From Thermotogota bacterium (GTDB lineage Bacteria > Thermotogota > Thermotogae > Thermotogales > Thermotogaceae): a stretch of DNA of 48,801 bases. Location of the stretch: contig JAUQPE010000026.1 in NCBI GenBank assembly GCA_030550515.1, positions 1 through 48,801 on the forward strand. Direction: 5' to 3'. The notes beneath the pieces were generated by a model, which saw only the letters and a list, made by a program, of their open reading frames with translations, searched no databases and was not told the origin of the DNA. Shown piece after piece: positions 15,832 to 24,156 of this stretch; within the stretch, counting starts at the first letter, position 1, and each line of letters begins with the position of its first letter. Position numbers and translations under genes: made by a program.

Positions 15832-16260
15832 ATGAAGAGGTTGTTAGTTCTGGCATTAGTCGTGGTGTTTGGAGCGCTGCTACTCGCCGGGGCCATGTTT
15901 CCCGGAAGACCGGGAGGGTTCAACGCGGTTTTGACAGGTGACGCAACGATAAGGGTCCACCAATGGCTCGACGCAACCTTCACACCTGGTGAGGCTGACA
16001 TTCTCGACTACGGTCCCCTCGCCGAGCTCGTACTCGGTTCGTTGGCTATCGATTCGAACGCTCCCGTGAACATCGCAATAAGTGCGAACTGGAACGGATT
16101 GGCAGGATGGGTCAGCGTTGGAGGTTACTACCCAGTCAGCACGTTCGGTGATGGCACGTACCCGGTCAAAGCCCTCAACCTCAACGTTAACAAGGACACT
16201 CCCGCTGCCTCCTACACAGTCAGCGTAACCATCACGATCACGCCAACGGTGGTATTCTGA
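15832..16260 (+). CDS. Small exported beta-rich protein of unknown function
   Basis: Not recognised. 142 residues: a clear signal peptide (residues 1-20, KRLLVLALVVVFGALLLAGA), then a domain with alternating hydrophobic and Thr/Ser/Val residues and no cysteine, ending YTVSVTITITPTVVF. The pattern (LAIDSNAPVNIAISANW ... LNLNVNKDTPAAS) resembles immunoglobulin-like beta sandwiches of surface or fibre proteins, though I cannot assign a family. GAGGAGGGGTTAGT precedes the ATG. First gene of a four-gene group for exported proteins; 25 bases separate it from a secretin-tail module. Confidence 0.8.
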   Translation: MKRLLVLALVVVFGALLLAGAMFPGRPGGFNAVLTGDATIRVHQWLDATFTPGEADILDYGPLAELVLGSLAIDSNAPVNIAISANWNGLAGWVSVGGYYPVSTFGDGTYPVKALNLNVNKDTPAASYTVSVTITITPTVVF

Positions 16261-16285
16261 GGAAAGAAGGCGATATAATGTCCTC

Positions 16286-16564
16286 TTGGACGTGAAGGTC
16301 ACGTCTTCCAACATCTTGAACACCAACCGGGAGCTCCCAACGACGACCACACACTCCCTAACGGGTACCCTGCGCTTGAAGTTGGGAGAAACCGTCACGG
16401 TGGGTGGCGTGGGGTTCGACACGTACAGTACGACGGTGAACAAGGTGCCGATATTGGGCGATATCCCAGTCGTGGGTTACCTGTTCAAGAAGGAGACGAT
16501 CACCAAAACCCACAAAGAGATCCTGATACTGATAAGGTGTGTCAGAGCGGGTGAAGAAGGATGA
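16286..16564 (+). CDS. Free-standing secretin C-terminal module (short gene or remnant)
   Basis: The 92 residues match the last part of a type II/IV secretin: LKLGETVTVGGV corresponds to the GETVVIGG strand, VPILGDIPVVGYLFK is the near-invariant secretin motif, and KEILILI is the closing strand. The N- and pore-forming parts are absent. The frame is open from 16229 and secretin-like residues (YNVLLDVKV) begin before the TTG I use as start, where no good ribosome binding site is seen. Its stop overlaps the next ATG (ATGA), so it is coupled to a gene that carries secretin N-domains. It may be a remnant of a broken secretin, or a split subunit; a +1 shift would join it to the gene before. Confidence 0.6.
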   Translation: MDVKVTSSNILNTNRELPTTTTHSLTGTLRLKLGETVTVGGVGFDTYSTTVNKVPILGDIPVVGYLFKKETITKTHKEILILIRCVRAGEEG

Positions 16565-17850
16565 AGCACGTTTTCCTCTTGTTCTTGGCCGCCTGCTCTG
16601 TGGTCTTCCCTCTGGACTTGGTCTTTCAGGACGTCGAGCTCAAAGAAGCTCTCGCCACACTTTCTCATGCGAGCGGGGTGCCAATCATCTTCCCACAGGA
16701 TGTCACAGGTAGGGTGAGTTTGAAGGTGTACGGCGTGAGTCTCGATACGGCGTTGAACCTCCTGCTGACCGGTACACCGTACGACTGGATCAAGGAGGAC
16801 GAACAGTGCGTAGTGGTGACGAGAGTAGGAAGTGATTCCAAACTTTGGAAGTTACACTCGATAACGCTGCAACATACCTCGGTCGAGCAGGTCTTACCGT
16901 ACCTATCGGACTACAAGGCTTACGTCACGGGAATCGGAGAGAACCAACTCGTGATCTTCTCTGGGGAGAGGATCTTCAAAGAAATCGAAGAATTAGTGAG
17001 GCAACTCGATGTCGAAAAAGCGCAGAAGTTCGTCTGGTACAGGTACACAAGGTTCACCGAGGAAGAGAAGATCGAGCTCAAAAGACTTCTACCTCTCGTT
17101 CCGACAGTCTTGAAAAACGAAATCGCTGTTGACGAAATCCTGAAAATACTCTCCAAAGAGAGAAAGGAGAGGTTCTTCACGGGAATCGCTCCGCTCCTCG
17201 AGTCGAAGGAGTCGAAAATGGAGATAACCGAGAACTCTTGGAAGTTGAATGTAGCCTTTCTCCTTCAGGGGGCGAGCTTGAGGGTGAAACTCTCCGAGGG
17301 ACCTTTCGAAGTCGAGACAGTGGTGAACGTGCCGTCCAAGAAGACAACGGCGCTGTTGTTCCAAGAGGGACTTCTGGAAATACAAGTTTTGGAGGTTGCT
17401 CGCGTGGAGTTCAAGAGGGAAGAAACGAGAGAGTTGAAGGAAAAGTTCGCGTTCGTTTGTGAAATTTCGATCGGAAAACAAGCGGTCTTGCTCGCGGGAG
17501 CTTCCACTAAGTTTCTGGAAGACATGCATTTCCACGTTTTGTTTGGCGTCTCAACAGACAAACCCGTTCTTGCCATCAAGCTGGAGGACGTGAAGACGAT
17601 AGGTGCGTCTCTTTTCTCCTACGGAGAAGCCCGGTTGATCTTTGGGGAAAGAGGCGTCGACGGTGGGTACCTTTCCATCGGCGTAGGTTTCAGGAGGGGA
17701 AGTTTTTCAATCGGAGGGGGCGTTGGGACGGATTTCAGGGGCGTGTCTCCGGAGGTCTGGCTGGGAATGGCAAACGAGCGCGTCAAGTTTTGGGTGGTGC
17801 TGTCGATGGAGAAGTTCGGCATAAACTTCGGTGTGAAGGCAGGGTGGTAG
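16561..17850 (+). CDS. Exported protein with secretin N-terminal domains (STN + N1) but no secretin pore
   Basis: Signal peptide at residues 1-18. Residues ~19-85 (LVFQDVELKEALATLSHASG ... LNLLLTGTPYDW) form a secretin/TonB short N-terminal (STN) domain; residues ~95-155 (LQHTSVEQVLPYLSDYKAYV ... FKEIEELVRQLDVEKAQ) form an N1-type secretin ring domain. After that the sequence departs from secretins: no VPILGDIP motif, and the last 80 residues alternate hydrophobic/polar with many glycines (LSIGVGFRRGSFSIGGGVGT) ending in an aromatic residue, as in outer-membrane beta-barrel strands. 429 residues. Overlaps the secretin-tail module by four bases. Confidence 0.75.
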   Translation: MKHVFLLFLAACSVVFPLDLVFQDVELKEALATLSHASGVPIIFPQDVTGRVSLKVYGVSLDTALNLLLTGTPYDWIKEDEQCVVVTRVGSDSKLWKLHSITLQHTSVEQVLPYLSDYKAYVTGIGENQLVIFSGERIFKEIEELVRQLDVEKAQKFVWYRYTRFTEEEKIELKRLLPLVPTVLKNEIAVDEILKILSKERKERFFTGIAPLLESKESKMEITENSWKLNVAFLLQGASLRVKLSEGPFEVETVVNVPSKKTTALLFQEGLLEIQVLEVARVEFKREETRELKEKFAFVCEISIGKQAVLLAGASTKFLEDMHFHVLFGVSTDKPVLAIKLEDVKTIGASLFSYGEARLIFGERGVDGGYLSIGVGFRRGSFSIGGGVGTDFRGVSPEVWLGMANERVKFWVVLSMEKFGINFGVKAGW

Positions 17851-17851
17851 C

Positions 17852-18472
17852 ATGAAAGCGAGGGCGCTGGCCTTTTTTCTCTTGCTCACCCTTTCGTGCG
17901 TTTTCGTCTTTTCGTCAGCGAAAGATGATATCTTGAGGGCCAGGGAATACGTCAAGGAGAGGTTGAAAGATCCCGAGTTGGTCTTCGACACGCAAGATCA
18001 AGCCATGGCGGCGAAGGTAAAGTGCCTGAATCCCGCAGCGATCGTGTTGTTCGATCCAGAAGAACTCTTCAACTTGATAACCACAAACTCCGTAGGAGAT
18101 TTCGAAAGTCTGGTGATGTTGCTGCTGACCGGCAGGTGCTTCTGGGACCTTGGGAAGATGAGGGTGGAGAGGGACGTTTTCAACTACACGGACAAGTGGA
18201 AAGGGATGTTTGGGATCTTGGTTTCGAGCTTTGAAGAGCTCTCGATGTGTTTCTCTCTGGAACTTGGAAACCTGAGGGTAAACAGCGTGATCCTGTACGA
18301 CTTTGTAAACGATTGGCTCGAAAACGGTGGAAACTTAAAAGAGTTGGGGAAGTATTTGTTGAACTTTCCGGTTGGAACGGGTCACACGGTTTACATGACT
18401 CCAACCGAAGGAGGGTTTTCCTTCTCGTTGGAAAAGGGATCTTCGCTCCTGAAAAACAAACCCTACCTGTAG
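17852..18472 (+). CDS. Exported protein of unknown function, last gene of the secretin-module group
   Basis: Not recognised. 206 residues with a signal peptide (residues 1-22, ALAFFLLLTLSCVFVFSSA) and a soluble, partly helical remainder with four cysteines after the signal region. It begins one base after the previous stop, so it is made together with the secretin N-domain protein. The 130 bases after it (18473-18603) are AT-rich, contain short inverted repeats around AAAATTTTCTTT and no gene. Confidence 0.75.
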   Translation: MKARALAFFLLLTLSCVFVFSSAKDDILRAREYVKERLKDPELVFDTQDQAMAAKVKCLNPAAIVLFDPEELFNLITTNSVGDFESLVMLLLTGRCFWDLGKMRVERDVFNYTDKWKGMFGILVSSFEELSMCFSLELGNLRVNSVILYDFVNDWLENGGNLKELGKYLLNFPVGTGHTVYMTPTEGGFSFSLEKGSSLLKNKPYL

Positions 18473-18603
18473 ATCTTCACCCTCACGGATTACACCACTT
18501 TTTCCCGCGTATTATAACACAAAATTTTCTTTAGAAATAAAATTTCTTTCGAGAAAATTTGCCAGGAAAGGACTGTACAATACGGATAGATGGGGTGAAA
18601 AGG

Positions 18604-19425
18604 ATGAGGACAATCGGGAGGGCGATCTTGTGGTTGTCGGTTGCGTCTCTGATTCAAGGTTCCACTTTCCCAGTTCAAAAGTTGGTACTCGGCGACGTCT
18701 CACCGTTCGCTTACAACTTTCTACGCTTCGGTGTGGCGACTCTCACGTCCCTGTTCTTGTTCGGGCCAGGAAAGTTCAAGAGAGGGTTCGTGCTGGGAAC
18801 GGTCTTGGGTGTGGCGTACGTGTTTCAGATATGGGGTCTTCAACTCACAACGGCTTCGAAGAGTGGGTTCATAGTTTCGAGTTTTGCGCTGATGGTACCC
18901 GCTGTGGCCTATCTCGTTGAGAAAGAGAGGTTGGTGCCTTCAAAATTCGTATCCTTTACTTTGGGAGGGTTAGGACTTTACCTTCTGACTGGCGGTGTGA
19001 AAGGTATATCACTGGGTGACGTCTTTCAGATGTTTTGCGCAGTTTTGTTCGCCTTTCATGTCGTTTTGATAACGAAGTTCTCGAGGGTGGAGAAGGAAAG
19101 GGACATGATGTTTTGGCAGTTCTTCACGGCGGCGGCGACGAACGCGTTGTTTGGAGCGGGAAAAAGATGGTACCTTCCGAAGGAATCCCTGATCGTAGCT
19201 TGTTACACGGGGGTATTCGCCACAACTTTTGGAATCTTCCTACAAACAAAGTACCAAAAATGTGTTGGAAACAACACCACCGCGCTCGTTTTCATGGTCC
19301 AGCCGGTGTTCTCCCTGTTGCTCTCCGCGATCGTTCTGTCGGAGAGGATGTCGCTCGCACAGTCTCTTGGTGGTATCATCCTGTTGCTGGCCTTCCTCGT
19401 TGGAACCTTTACGAGAGGTCGATGA
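18604..19425 (+). CDS. DMT/EamA-family membrane transporter
   Basis: About 274 residues with ten hydrophobic segments arranged as two EamA repeats; the second ends in the standard pattern VFMVQPVFSLLLSAIVLSERMSLAQSLGGIILLLA. The start of the first repeat (VASLIQGSTFPVQKLVLGDVSPFAYNFLRFGVA) is also typical. Drug/metabolite exporters of this family move amino acids, nucleosides or other metabolites; the substrate cannot be read from sequence. I use the ATG at 18604 behind GGGGTGA rather than an in-frame TTG at 18559. The promoter of rnpB must lie in its 3' end. Confidence 0.85.
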   Translation: MRTIGRAILWLSVASLIQGSTFPVQKLVLGDVSPFAYNFLRFGVATLTSLFLFGPGKFKRGFVLGTVLGVAYVFQIWGLQLTTASKSGFIVSSFALMVPAVAYLVEKERLVPSKFVSFTLGGLGLYLLTGGVKGISLGDVFQMFCAVLFAFHVVLITKFSRVEKERDMMFWQFFTAAATNALFGAGKRWYLPKESLIVACYTGVFATTFGIFLQTKYQKCVGNNTTALVFMVQPVFSLLLSAIVLSERMSLAQSLGGIILLLAFLVGTFTRGR

Positions 19426-19440
19426 GTCTATTAAGACGGG

Positions 19441-19775
19441 GGAGAGGAGCAGGTGGTCGCGGGCGCACACACACGTGCGTCCCGAGGAAAGTCCGGACTC
19501 TGGAGCGGGGTGCCGGGTAACGCCCGGGAGGGGTGACCCTCGGACAGGGCCATAGAGAAGAAGACCGCCCGGACAGGGCAAGGGTGGAACGGTGGGGTAA
19601 GAGCCCACCAGCACCAGGGCAACCTGGTGGCTTGGCAACCCCCACCTTGAGCAAGGCCGAGCAGGGGGTTGGGTCGCTCCCCCTATTCCCCCGGGTAGGC
19701 CGCTCGAGGGGTGTGGTGACACACCTCCCAGATTGATGACCACCCTCGACAGAATCCGGCTTACGTTCCTCTCCC
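19441..19775 (+). ncRNA. rnpB: RNase P RNA, bacterial type A
   Basis: Catalytic RNA that removes 5' leaders from pre-tRNAs. Conserved landmarks are present in order: GAGGAAAGTCCGGACTC (P4 5' side, 19490s), the GGGTAACGCCCGG stem-loop, GGGTAAGAGCCCACCAGC, the long P15-P17 region, and ACAGAATCCGGCTTAC at the 3' end (P4 3' side). The ends pair as P1 (GGAGAGGA with TCCTCTCC, extendable by further G:C pairs). The sequence strongly resembles the T. maritima RNA as I recall it, with a shorter P12 arm (CCGCCCGGACAGGGCAAGG). A TATTAA at 19429-19434 is a plausible -10. Exact ends may differ by a few bases. Confidence 0.96.
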
Positions 19776-19787
19776 CCATGCTATAAT
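19760..19787 (+). promoter_or_regulatory. Probable promoter of the rel operon, overlapping the rnpB 3' end
   Basis: Perfect TATAAT at 19782-19787, 21 bases before the rel start codon. A 17-base spacer puts the -35 box (GCTTAC) inside the conserved 3' end of rnpB, so only the -10 is convincing. No T-run terminator separates rnpB from rel. Confidence 0.55.
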
Positions 19788-19808
19788 GTTTTGTAAGCAG
19801 GTGAAAGG

Positions 19809-21956
19809 ATGTTGAGCCGTACGGAACTGAAAGTCGAAGCGGATAAGGTAGTGGGTGAACTTGAAACGCTGAGAGGGAAGCCCTTATCCAAGGAAGAAAA
19901 GGAATTCCTTGCGAGGGCTTACGAGTTTGCGTACTTGGTTCACGAGGGACAGACCAGACTTTCCGGAGAACCTTACATCGTTCATCCCGTTGAAGTTGCG
20001 AAGATACTCGCCCAGCTTGGGGTTGACACGATCACCCTGGCGGCGGCCCTCCTGCACGACACGATAGAGGACAGTCAAGAAGTCACCATAGAGAGACTGA
20101 AGGAAGAATTCGGGGAAATAGTAGCGAAGATCGTCGATGGCGTGACGAAGGTGGAACACATAAGTACCACCGTGGGGCCAGACCAAGATTCCAAGAAGAA
20201 GATGGAAACCATTCAGAAGATGTTCTTGGCCATGGCGGAGGACATGAGGGTGATCTTCGTCAAGTTGGCCGACAGGTTGCACAACATGAGAACCATAAAC
20301 TTCGTCGAGGACCCAGAAAAGAGGAGGCAGAAGGCGTACGAGACTCTCGAAATTTACGCCCCCCTCGCCCACAAGCTCGGCATATACACCATGAAATCCG
20401 AATTGGAAGACGCCGCCTTCAAAGTCCTCTATCCGGAGGAATACTACAAGATCAAAGAGTTGGTTGCGAAGAAGAAGAAAGAGAGAGAGGATCGCACGAA
20501 CGAATACATAAAAATCTTGAAGAGCGCCCTCGAAGAACACGGCATAGATGCGATCGTGGAAGGTCGATACAAGCACTACTACAGCATTTGGAGGAAGATG
20601 GTGGAGAAAGGAAAGAAGTTCGAGGAGATATACGACCTAATCGCTCTGCGGGTGGTGGTGAAGGACGTCACCACCTGCTACACGGTCCTTGGGATTGTTC
20701 ACAACCTTTGGAAACCCCTCCCAGGGAGATTCAAGGACTACATAGCTGCCCCAAAGTCGAACGGTTACAGGTCCCTCCACACGACGGTGATAACGAACTA
20801 TGGTGAGCCTCTTGAAGTGCAGATCAGAGACGAGGAGATGCACAAAGAAGCCGAGTACGGTCTGATCGCGCATTGGATTTACAAAGAAAAACCCGATCTG
20901 AAGACCGCCAAGGAGTGGATAGAGAGGCTCCTCGAATGGAGGAAAGAACTGGCACAAGGACTTGCGGAATTCGACGACATAAAGAAAGAACTCCAAATGG
21001 ATGAGGTTTACGTGTTCACTCCAAAGGGAGACATAAAGCACCTTCCCAAAGGGGCCACACCCATTGATTTTGCCTACGCTATTCACACGGAGATCGGCCA
21101 TCATTTCGCTGGGGCGAAGGTGAACGGAAAGATAGTACCGATAGATTATCAGCTCCAGAATGGGGACGTGGTTGAGATCATAGTCAACAAGAACTCGCCT
21201 GGACCGAGCATCGACTGGTTGAAGTACGCGAAAACCCAAAACGCGCGCGCAAAGATAAAGAAGTTCATAAAGGAGAAGTTGGCACCAGAGCTCGTAGAGC
21301 GGGGAAAAGAAATTCTCAGAAAAGTTTGTAGAAAGCTTGGAAAGTCCTTCGAAGAGGCCCTACAAGCTGAAGGCATAAAGAAGCACTTGAGCCTTTACCA
21401 AGAGAAGGATTTCTTCATGAAGATCGGAGAGGGTACGATTACCGTCCAAGATTTGGTGGAGGCCATAACAGGGCAAAAGGTTCTCCCTACCAGAAAACAG
21501 GTTGGCAAGAGGAAGAAGAGTACACAATCCGTTGTCAAGGTCGAGGGTATCGAGAGTATAGAGCTTCACATAGCCAAGTGTTGTAACCCTGTGAAAGGCG
21601 ACCCTATAGTCGCCGTAGTCAGCCGAAAGGGTATGAGCGTTCACAGAAAAGACTGCAGGAACCTGCGGGGAATGCCTGAAGAAAAGTTGTTTAGGGCCGA
21701 ATGGGTAGTCGATTCTTCGGAAAGGTTCGACGCCTTCGTGAGGGTGGTACTCGATTCCGAGAAGAACTTACCCAGTCTCGTGGACAGGGTAACGGCCCTG
21801 GGAGCAGAGTTCGTAGCGGTGAAAGTACTGAAGATGGGTGAGCCGTTCTTCCTCCAGCTGCACATAAGAGTCAACAGCACCGCGGAACTTGGCGAGTTCA
21901 TCTCAAGACTCAGAACTTACAGGTACGTGTTGGACGCAGAAAGGGTGATCCAATGA
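19809..21956 (+). CDS. rel: Bifunctional (p)ppGpp synthetase/hydrolase (Rel/SpoT)
   Basis: Makes and degrades the stringent-response alarmone. HD hydrolase domain in the first 200 residues with HPVEVAKIL and LLHDTIED; synthetase domain with [19 protein letters not shown] and [21 protein letters not shown] around residues 300-350; TGS domain at about 395-460 ([24 protein letters not shown]); the conserved CCNPVKGD zinc-finger segment near residue 590; and a C-terminal ACT domain. The RFKD (RxKD) motif is the form found in bifunctional enzymes. 715 residues, the normal long Rel form. ATG behind AGGTGAAAGG. The stop overlaps dtd. Confidence 0.97.
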   Translation: MLSRTELKVEADKVVGELETLRGKPLSKEEKEFLARAYEFAYLVHEGQTRLSGEPYIVHPVEVAKILAQLGVDTITLAAALLHDTIEDSQEVTIERLKEEFGEIVAKIVDGVTKVEHISTTVGPDQDSKKKMETIQKMFLAMAEDMRVIFVKLADRLHNMRTINFVEDPEKRRQKAYETLEIYAPLAHKLGIYTMKSELEDAAFKVLYPEEYYKIKELVAKKKKEREDRTNEYIKILKSALEEHGIDAIVEGRYKHYYSIWRKMVEKGKKFEEIYDLIALRVVVKDVTTCYTVLGIVHNLWKPLPGRFKDYIAAPKSNGYRSLHTTVITNYGEPLEVQIRDEEMHKEAEYGLIAHWIYKEKPDLKTAKEWIERLLEWRKELAQGLAEFDDIKKELQMDEVYVFTPKGDIKHLPKGATPIDFAYAIHTEIGHHFAGAKVNGKIVPIDYQLQNGDVVEIIVNKNSPGPSIDWLKYAKTQNARAKIKKFIKEKLAPELVERGKEILRKVCRKLGKSFEEALQAEGIKKHLSLYQEKDFFMKIGEGTITVQDLVEAITGQKVLPTRKQVGKRKKSTQSVVKVEGIESIELHIAKCCNPVKGDPIVAVVSRKGMSVHRKDCRNLRGMPEEKLFRAEWVVDSSERFDAFVRVVLDSEKNLPSLVDRVTALGAEFVAVKVLKMGEPFFLQLHIRVNSTAELGEFISRLRTYRYVLDAERVIQ

Positions 21957-22405
21957 TGAGGGCAGTTGTCCAAAGGGTCAGCGAGGCTAGGGTAGAGGTG
22001 GATGGCAGGATTGTCGGATCGATAGAGAGAGGGTTGCTCGTCCTCCTCGGTATCGGAAAAGACGACACGGAGAGGGACTGTGAGTGGATGGTGGACAAAG
22101 TCTCAGGGCTTCGAATCTTCGAAGATGAAGGTGGCAAGATGAACCTGTCGGTAGGAGACGTTGGAGGAGCAATCTTGGTGGTCTCCCAGTTCACACTTTA
22201 CGGGGATTGTAGAAGGGGGAAGAGGCCTTCCTTCACGGACGCGGCACCACCGGAGAAGGGGAAAGAACTGTACGATTTGTTCGTGGAACTCCTGAGGAGA
22301 AAGGGTATCAGGGTGGAAACGGGTGTTTTCGGTGCCCACATGAACGTTCACCTTGTCAACGACGGTCCCGTCACCATACTCCTGGACTCTTCGAAACTGT
22401 TCTGA
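21953..22405 (+). CDS. dtd: D-aminoacyl-tRNA deacylase
   Basis: Cleaves D-amino acids from mischarged tRNA. Starts with [16 protein letters not shown], and has the [21 protein letters not shown] motif around residues 80-100 and the cross-subunit NDGPVTI Gly-cisPro motif near residue 140. 150 residues, full length. Two adjacent ATGs (21953 and 21956) are possible; both overlap the end of rel, so translation is coupled to it. This gene order next to rel occurs in many bacteria. Confidence 0.95.
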   Translation: MMRAVVQRVSEARVEVDGRIVGSIERGLLVLLGIGKDDTERDCEWMVDKVSGLRIFEDEGGKMNLSVGDVGGAILVVSQFTLYGDCRRGKRPSFTDAAPPEKGKELYDLFVELLRRKGIRVETGVFGAHMNVHLVNDGPVTILLDSSKLF

Positions 22406-22416
22406 GGTGATCTGAG

Positions 22417-22989
22417 ATGTTGGTACACGTTTGTTGCGCTCCCGACCTTCTCACGACCTTGTTTCACGTCAAGGACGTACATTTTCATTTCTACAACCCG
22501 AACATCCACCCACCCGCAGAGTACAAGAGGAGAAGAGATGCTGTAGAAATCGTGGCGAAAGCGTTCGAATTGGATGTGGAATTCGAAGATCCGAGCATGG
22601 AAGACGTCAAAGAATGGTTTTCTCAAGTGCGCGGTTACGAGCGTCTCGGAGAGGGTTCCACGAGGTGCGAAAGGTGTATCGAATTTGTTCTGAAGAGGAC
22701 GGCTCAGATGGCGAGAGAAAGCGGTGAGGAAGTCTTCTCCACAACGCTCCTGGCGAGTCCAAGGAAAGATTTGGAAATGGTGAGGAGAATAGGGGAGAAG
22801 ATCGCGAGAGGGTATGGTTTGATCTTCTTCTTTGAGAACTTCAGGAAGAAGGGTGCTTACCAAGCTGGTGTGAGACTCTCCAAAGAGCTCGAAATCTACA
22901 GGCAGAATTACTGCGGATGTGTCTTCAGTTTCCTGGAGAGGAAGGCGAAAAGGAATGCTCAAGCTAACCCCCTCGCTCACGGTATGTGA
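22417..22989 (+). CDS. queH: Epoxyqueuosine reductase QueH (DUF208)
   Basis: Last step of queuosine synthesis in tRNA wobble position 34. The cysteine/aspartate pattern is complete: HVCCAPD at residues 4-10, CERC near residue 88 and YCGC near 168, which hold an iron-sulfur cluster and a second iron in the family; the T. maritima member has been studied structurally. 190 residues. GAGGTGATCTGAG precedes the ATG. Its last 35 bases overlap the start of the next gene in another frame. Confidence 0.92.
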   Translation: MLVHVCCAPDLLTTLFHVKDVHFHFYNPNIHPPAEYKRRRDAVEIVAKAFELDVEFEDPSMEDVKEWFSQVRGYERLGEGSTRCERCIEFVLKRTAQMARESGEEVFSTTLLASPRKDLEMVRRIGEKIARGYGLIFFFENFRKKGAYQAGVRLSKELEIYRQNYCGCVFSFLERKAKRNAQANPLAHGM

Positions 22990-23749
22990 TGGAAGAAGGA
23001 TCTTATGGAACGGTCTCGGGATGAAACCTGAGGAGGTCTTGGAGATCTCCAAGTTGGTTTTGGAGTCGAACGTTCCCATCAAGACGACCTTCCTGTGTAC
23101 CCCTGTCGACACCATCTTGGGTAAAATGGCGGTGTTCTCGAACGAATTCACACCAACTGAGATACTCACCGGATACTTGAACAGCCAATTTGAAAAGCTC
23201 AGACGCTACAACCCAACCGTGGAGAGAGCCGTCGAGGTTCTTTCAAGAAGTTGGAGACCGGGTAAAAGGGTTTTTGGTCTGGAAATTCCGAACTTCGAGC
23301 AGAGGATGTCGGTGAGGAAGGAGATGGCAGGGATTGTGGACGGGATATTCTACTTTGACGAGATGGACATCGGTATCGCACCGGCCAGTCTTCGAAAAGG
23401 TGTGCTCGAAATCGAAGGGGGAAAGTTGGTCTTCTCCGATTCGGAACAAGATCTACACGAAGCTGTTAGAAAGGTATTCATGCTCGCCAAGTACACAAGG
23501 GAGGATGGTGTGTTCTTTTACGAAGATTTACCGGTTTTGAAAGGGAAACTCCAAATCGCGCTTCACCTCCCCAAGACAATCAGGATGTACTTGCTGCTGG
23601 GCGACTTGGATGAAGTCGAAAGAAGAACGAGAATTGAAAAATCAAAGGTTTTTGAGGAGATACTGGCATTTGAAGAAAAGTACTTGGTGTCCGTGAGGAA
23701 ACCAATCGAGGCGATGTTGTTGTTGGGGGAGGAAACGTGGCAAGCGTGA
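22955..23749 (+). CDS. Conserved-operon protein of unknown function
   Basis: Not recognised. About 264 residues, soluble, mixed helix/strand, no signal peptide. A short C-terminal region is helical (VERRTRIEKSKVFEEILAFEEKYLVSV). The first in-frame ATG with a ribosome binding site (GAGAGGAAGG, nine bases before) is at 22955, within queH; the end overlaps the next gene by 13 bases. Such double overlaps argue it is real and translated with its neighbours. The position between a tRNA-modification gene and an anti-sigma-type ATPase gives no firm clue. Confidence 0.75.
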   Translation: MLKLTPSLTVCDGRRILWNGLGMKPEEVLEISKLVLESNVPIKTTFLCTPVDTILGKMAVFSNEFTPTEILTGYLNSQFEKLRRYNPTVERAVEVLSRSWRPGKRVFGLEIPNFEQRMSVRKEMAGIVDGIFYFDEMDIGIAPASLRKGVLEIEGGKLVFSDSEQDLHEAVRKVFMLAKYTREDGVFFYEDLPVLKGKLQIALHLPKTIRMYLLLGDLDEVERRTRIEKSKVFEEILAFEEKYLVSVRKPIEAMLLLGEETWQA

Positions 23750-24147
23750 TAACGATCTTCCTTCTTTCCAAACGTTCGAGTGTGAGGATAGCAAGGTACG
23801 CGCTCAAGTCCTTTCTCGCTGTGAACGATGTGCCGGAAGATATAGCGATAGATTCAGAAATTGCTCTCGGAGAAGCTCTGAGTAACGTGATCATCCACAC
23901 TTACCAAGAATCCGAGAGAGGAAAGATCGTGATCTCGTATCTGCTGAAGGGTGACGAGCTCCGGATTGTTATCAGGGACTTTGGCCCCCCCGTGAACAAG
24001 GAAAACCTTCGACCGATCCCCCCCGATCCGGAAAACCCTAGGACTGGTGGATACGGGTTGTACATAATCCGAAATCTGGTGGATCACTGGGAAGTCAGAA
24101 ACCTGAAGAACGGGAACCTCACAGTGTTGGTGAGAAAGTTGAGGTGA
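23737..24147 (+). CDS. Anti-sigma-factor-type serine kinase/ATPase (RsbW/SpoIIAB-like)
   Basis: GHKL-fold ATPase of about 136 residues. The N-box is EALSNVIIHTY near residue 50, the G1 box IRDFGPP near 82, and the G2 box GGYGLYIIRNLVD near 107. Standalone proteins of this kind phosphorylate an anti-sigma antagonist (STAS protein) or bind a sigma factor. No STAS gene or sigma gene adjoins it here; the small sigma factor at 5581 is the only one in the window, and a link is speculative. GTG start behind GGGGGAGG, overlapping the previous gene by 13 bases. Confidence 0.85.
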   Translation: MASVITIFLLSKRSSVRIARYALKSFLAVNDVPEDIAIDSEIALGEALSNVIIHTYQESERGKIVISYLLKGDELRIVIRDFGPPVNKENLRPIPPDPENPRTGGYGLYIIRNLVDHWEVRNLKNGNLTVLVRKLR

Positions 24148-24156
24148 AGATGGCAC

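Noticed and set aside
16229-16260. Ribosomal frameshift signal like that of release factor 2 (TTC TGA)
   Set aside because: The slip would need poor pairing of tRNA-Phe in the new frame and no upstream stimulating site is seen; kept only as a check in the findings.
19240-19779. Open frames within the RNase P RNA region
   Set aside because: The region is explained by the conserved structure of rnpB; the frames have no plausible ribosome binding site.
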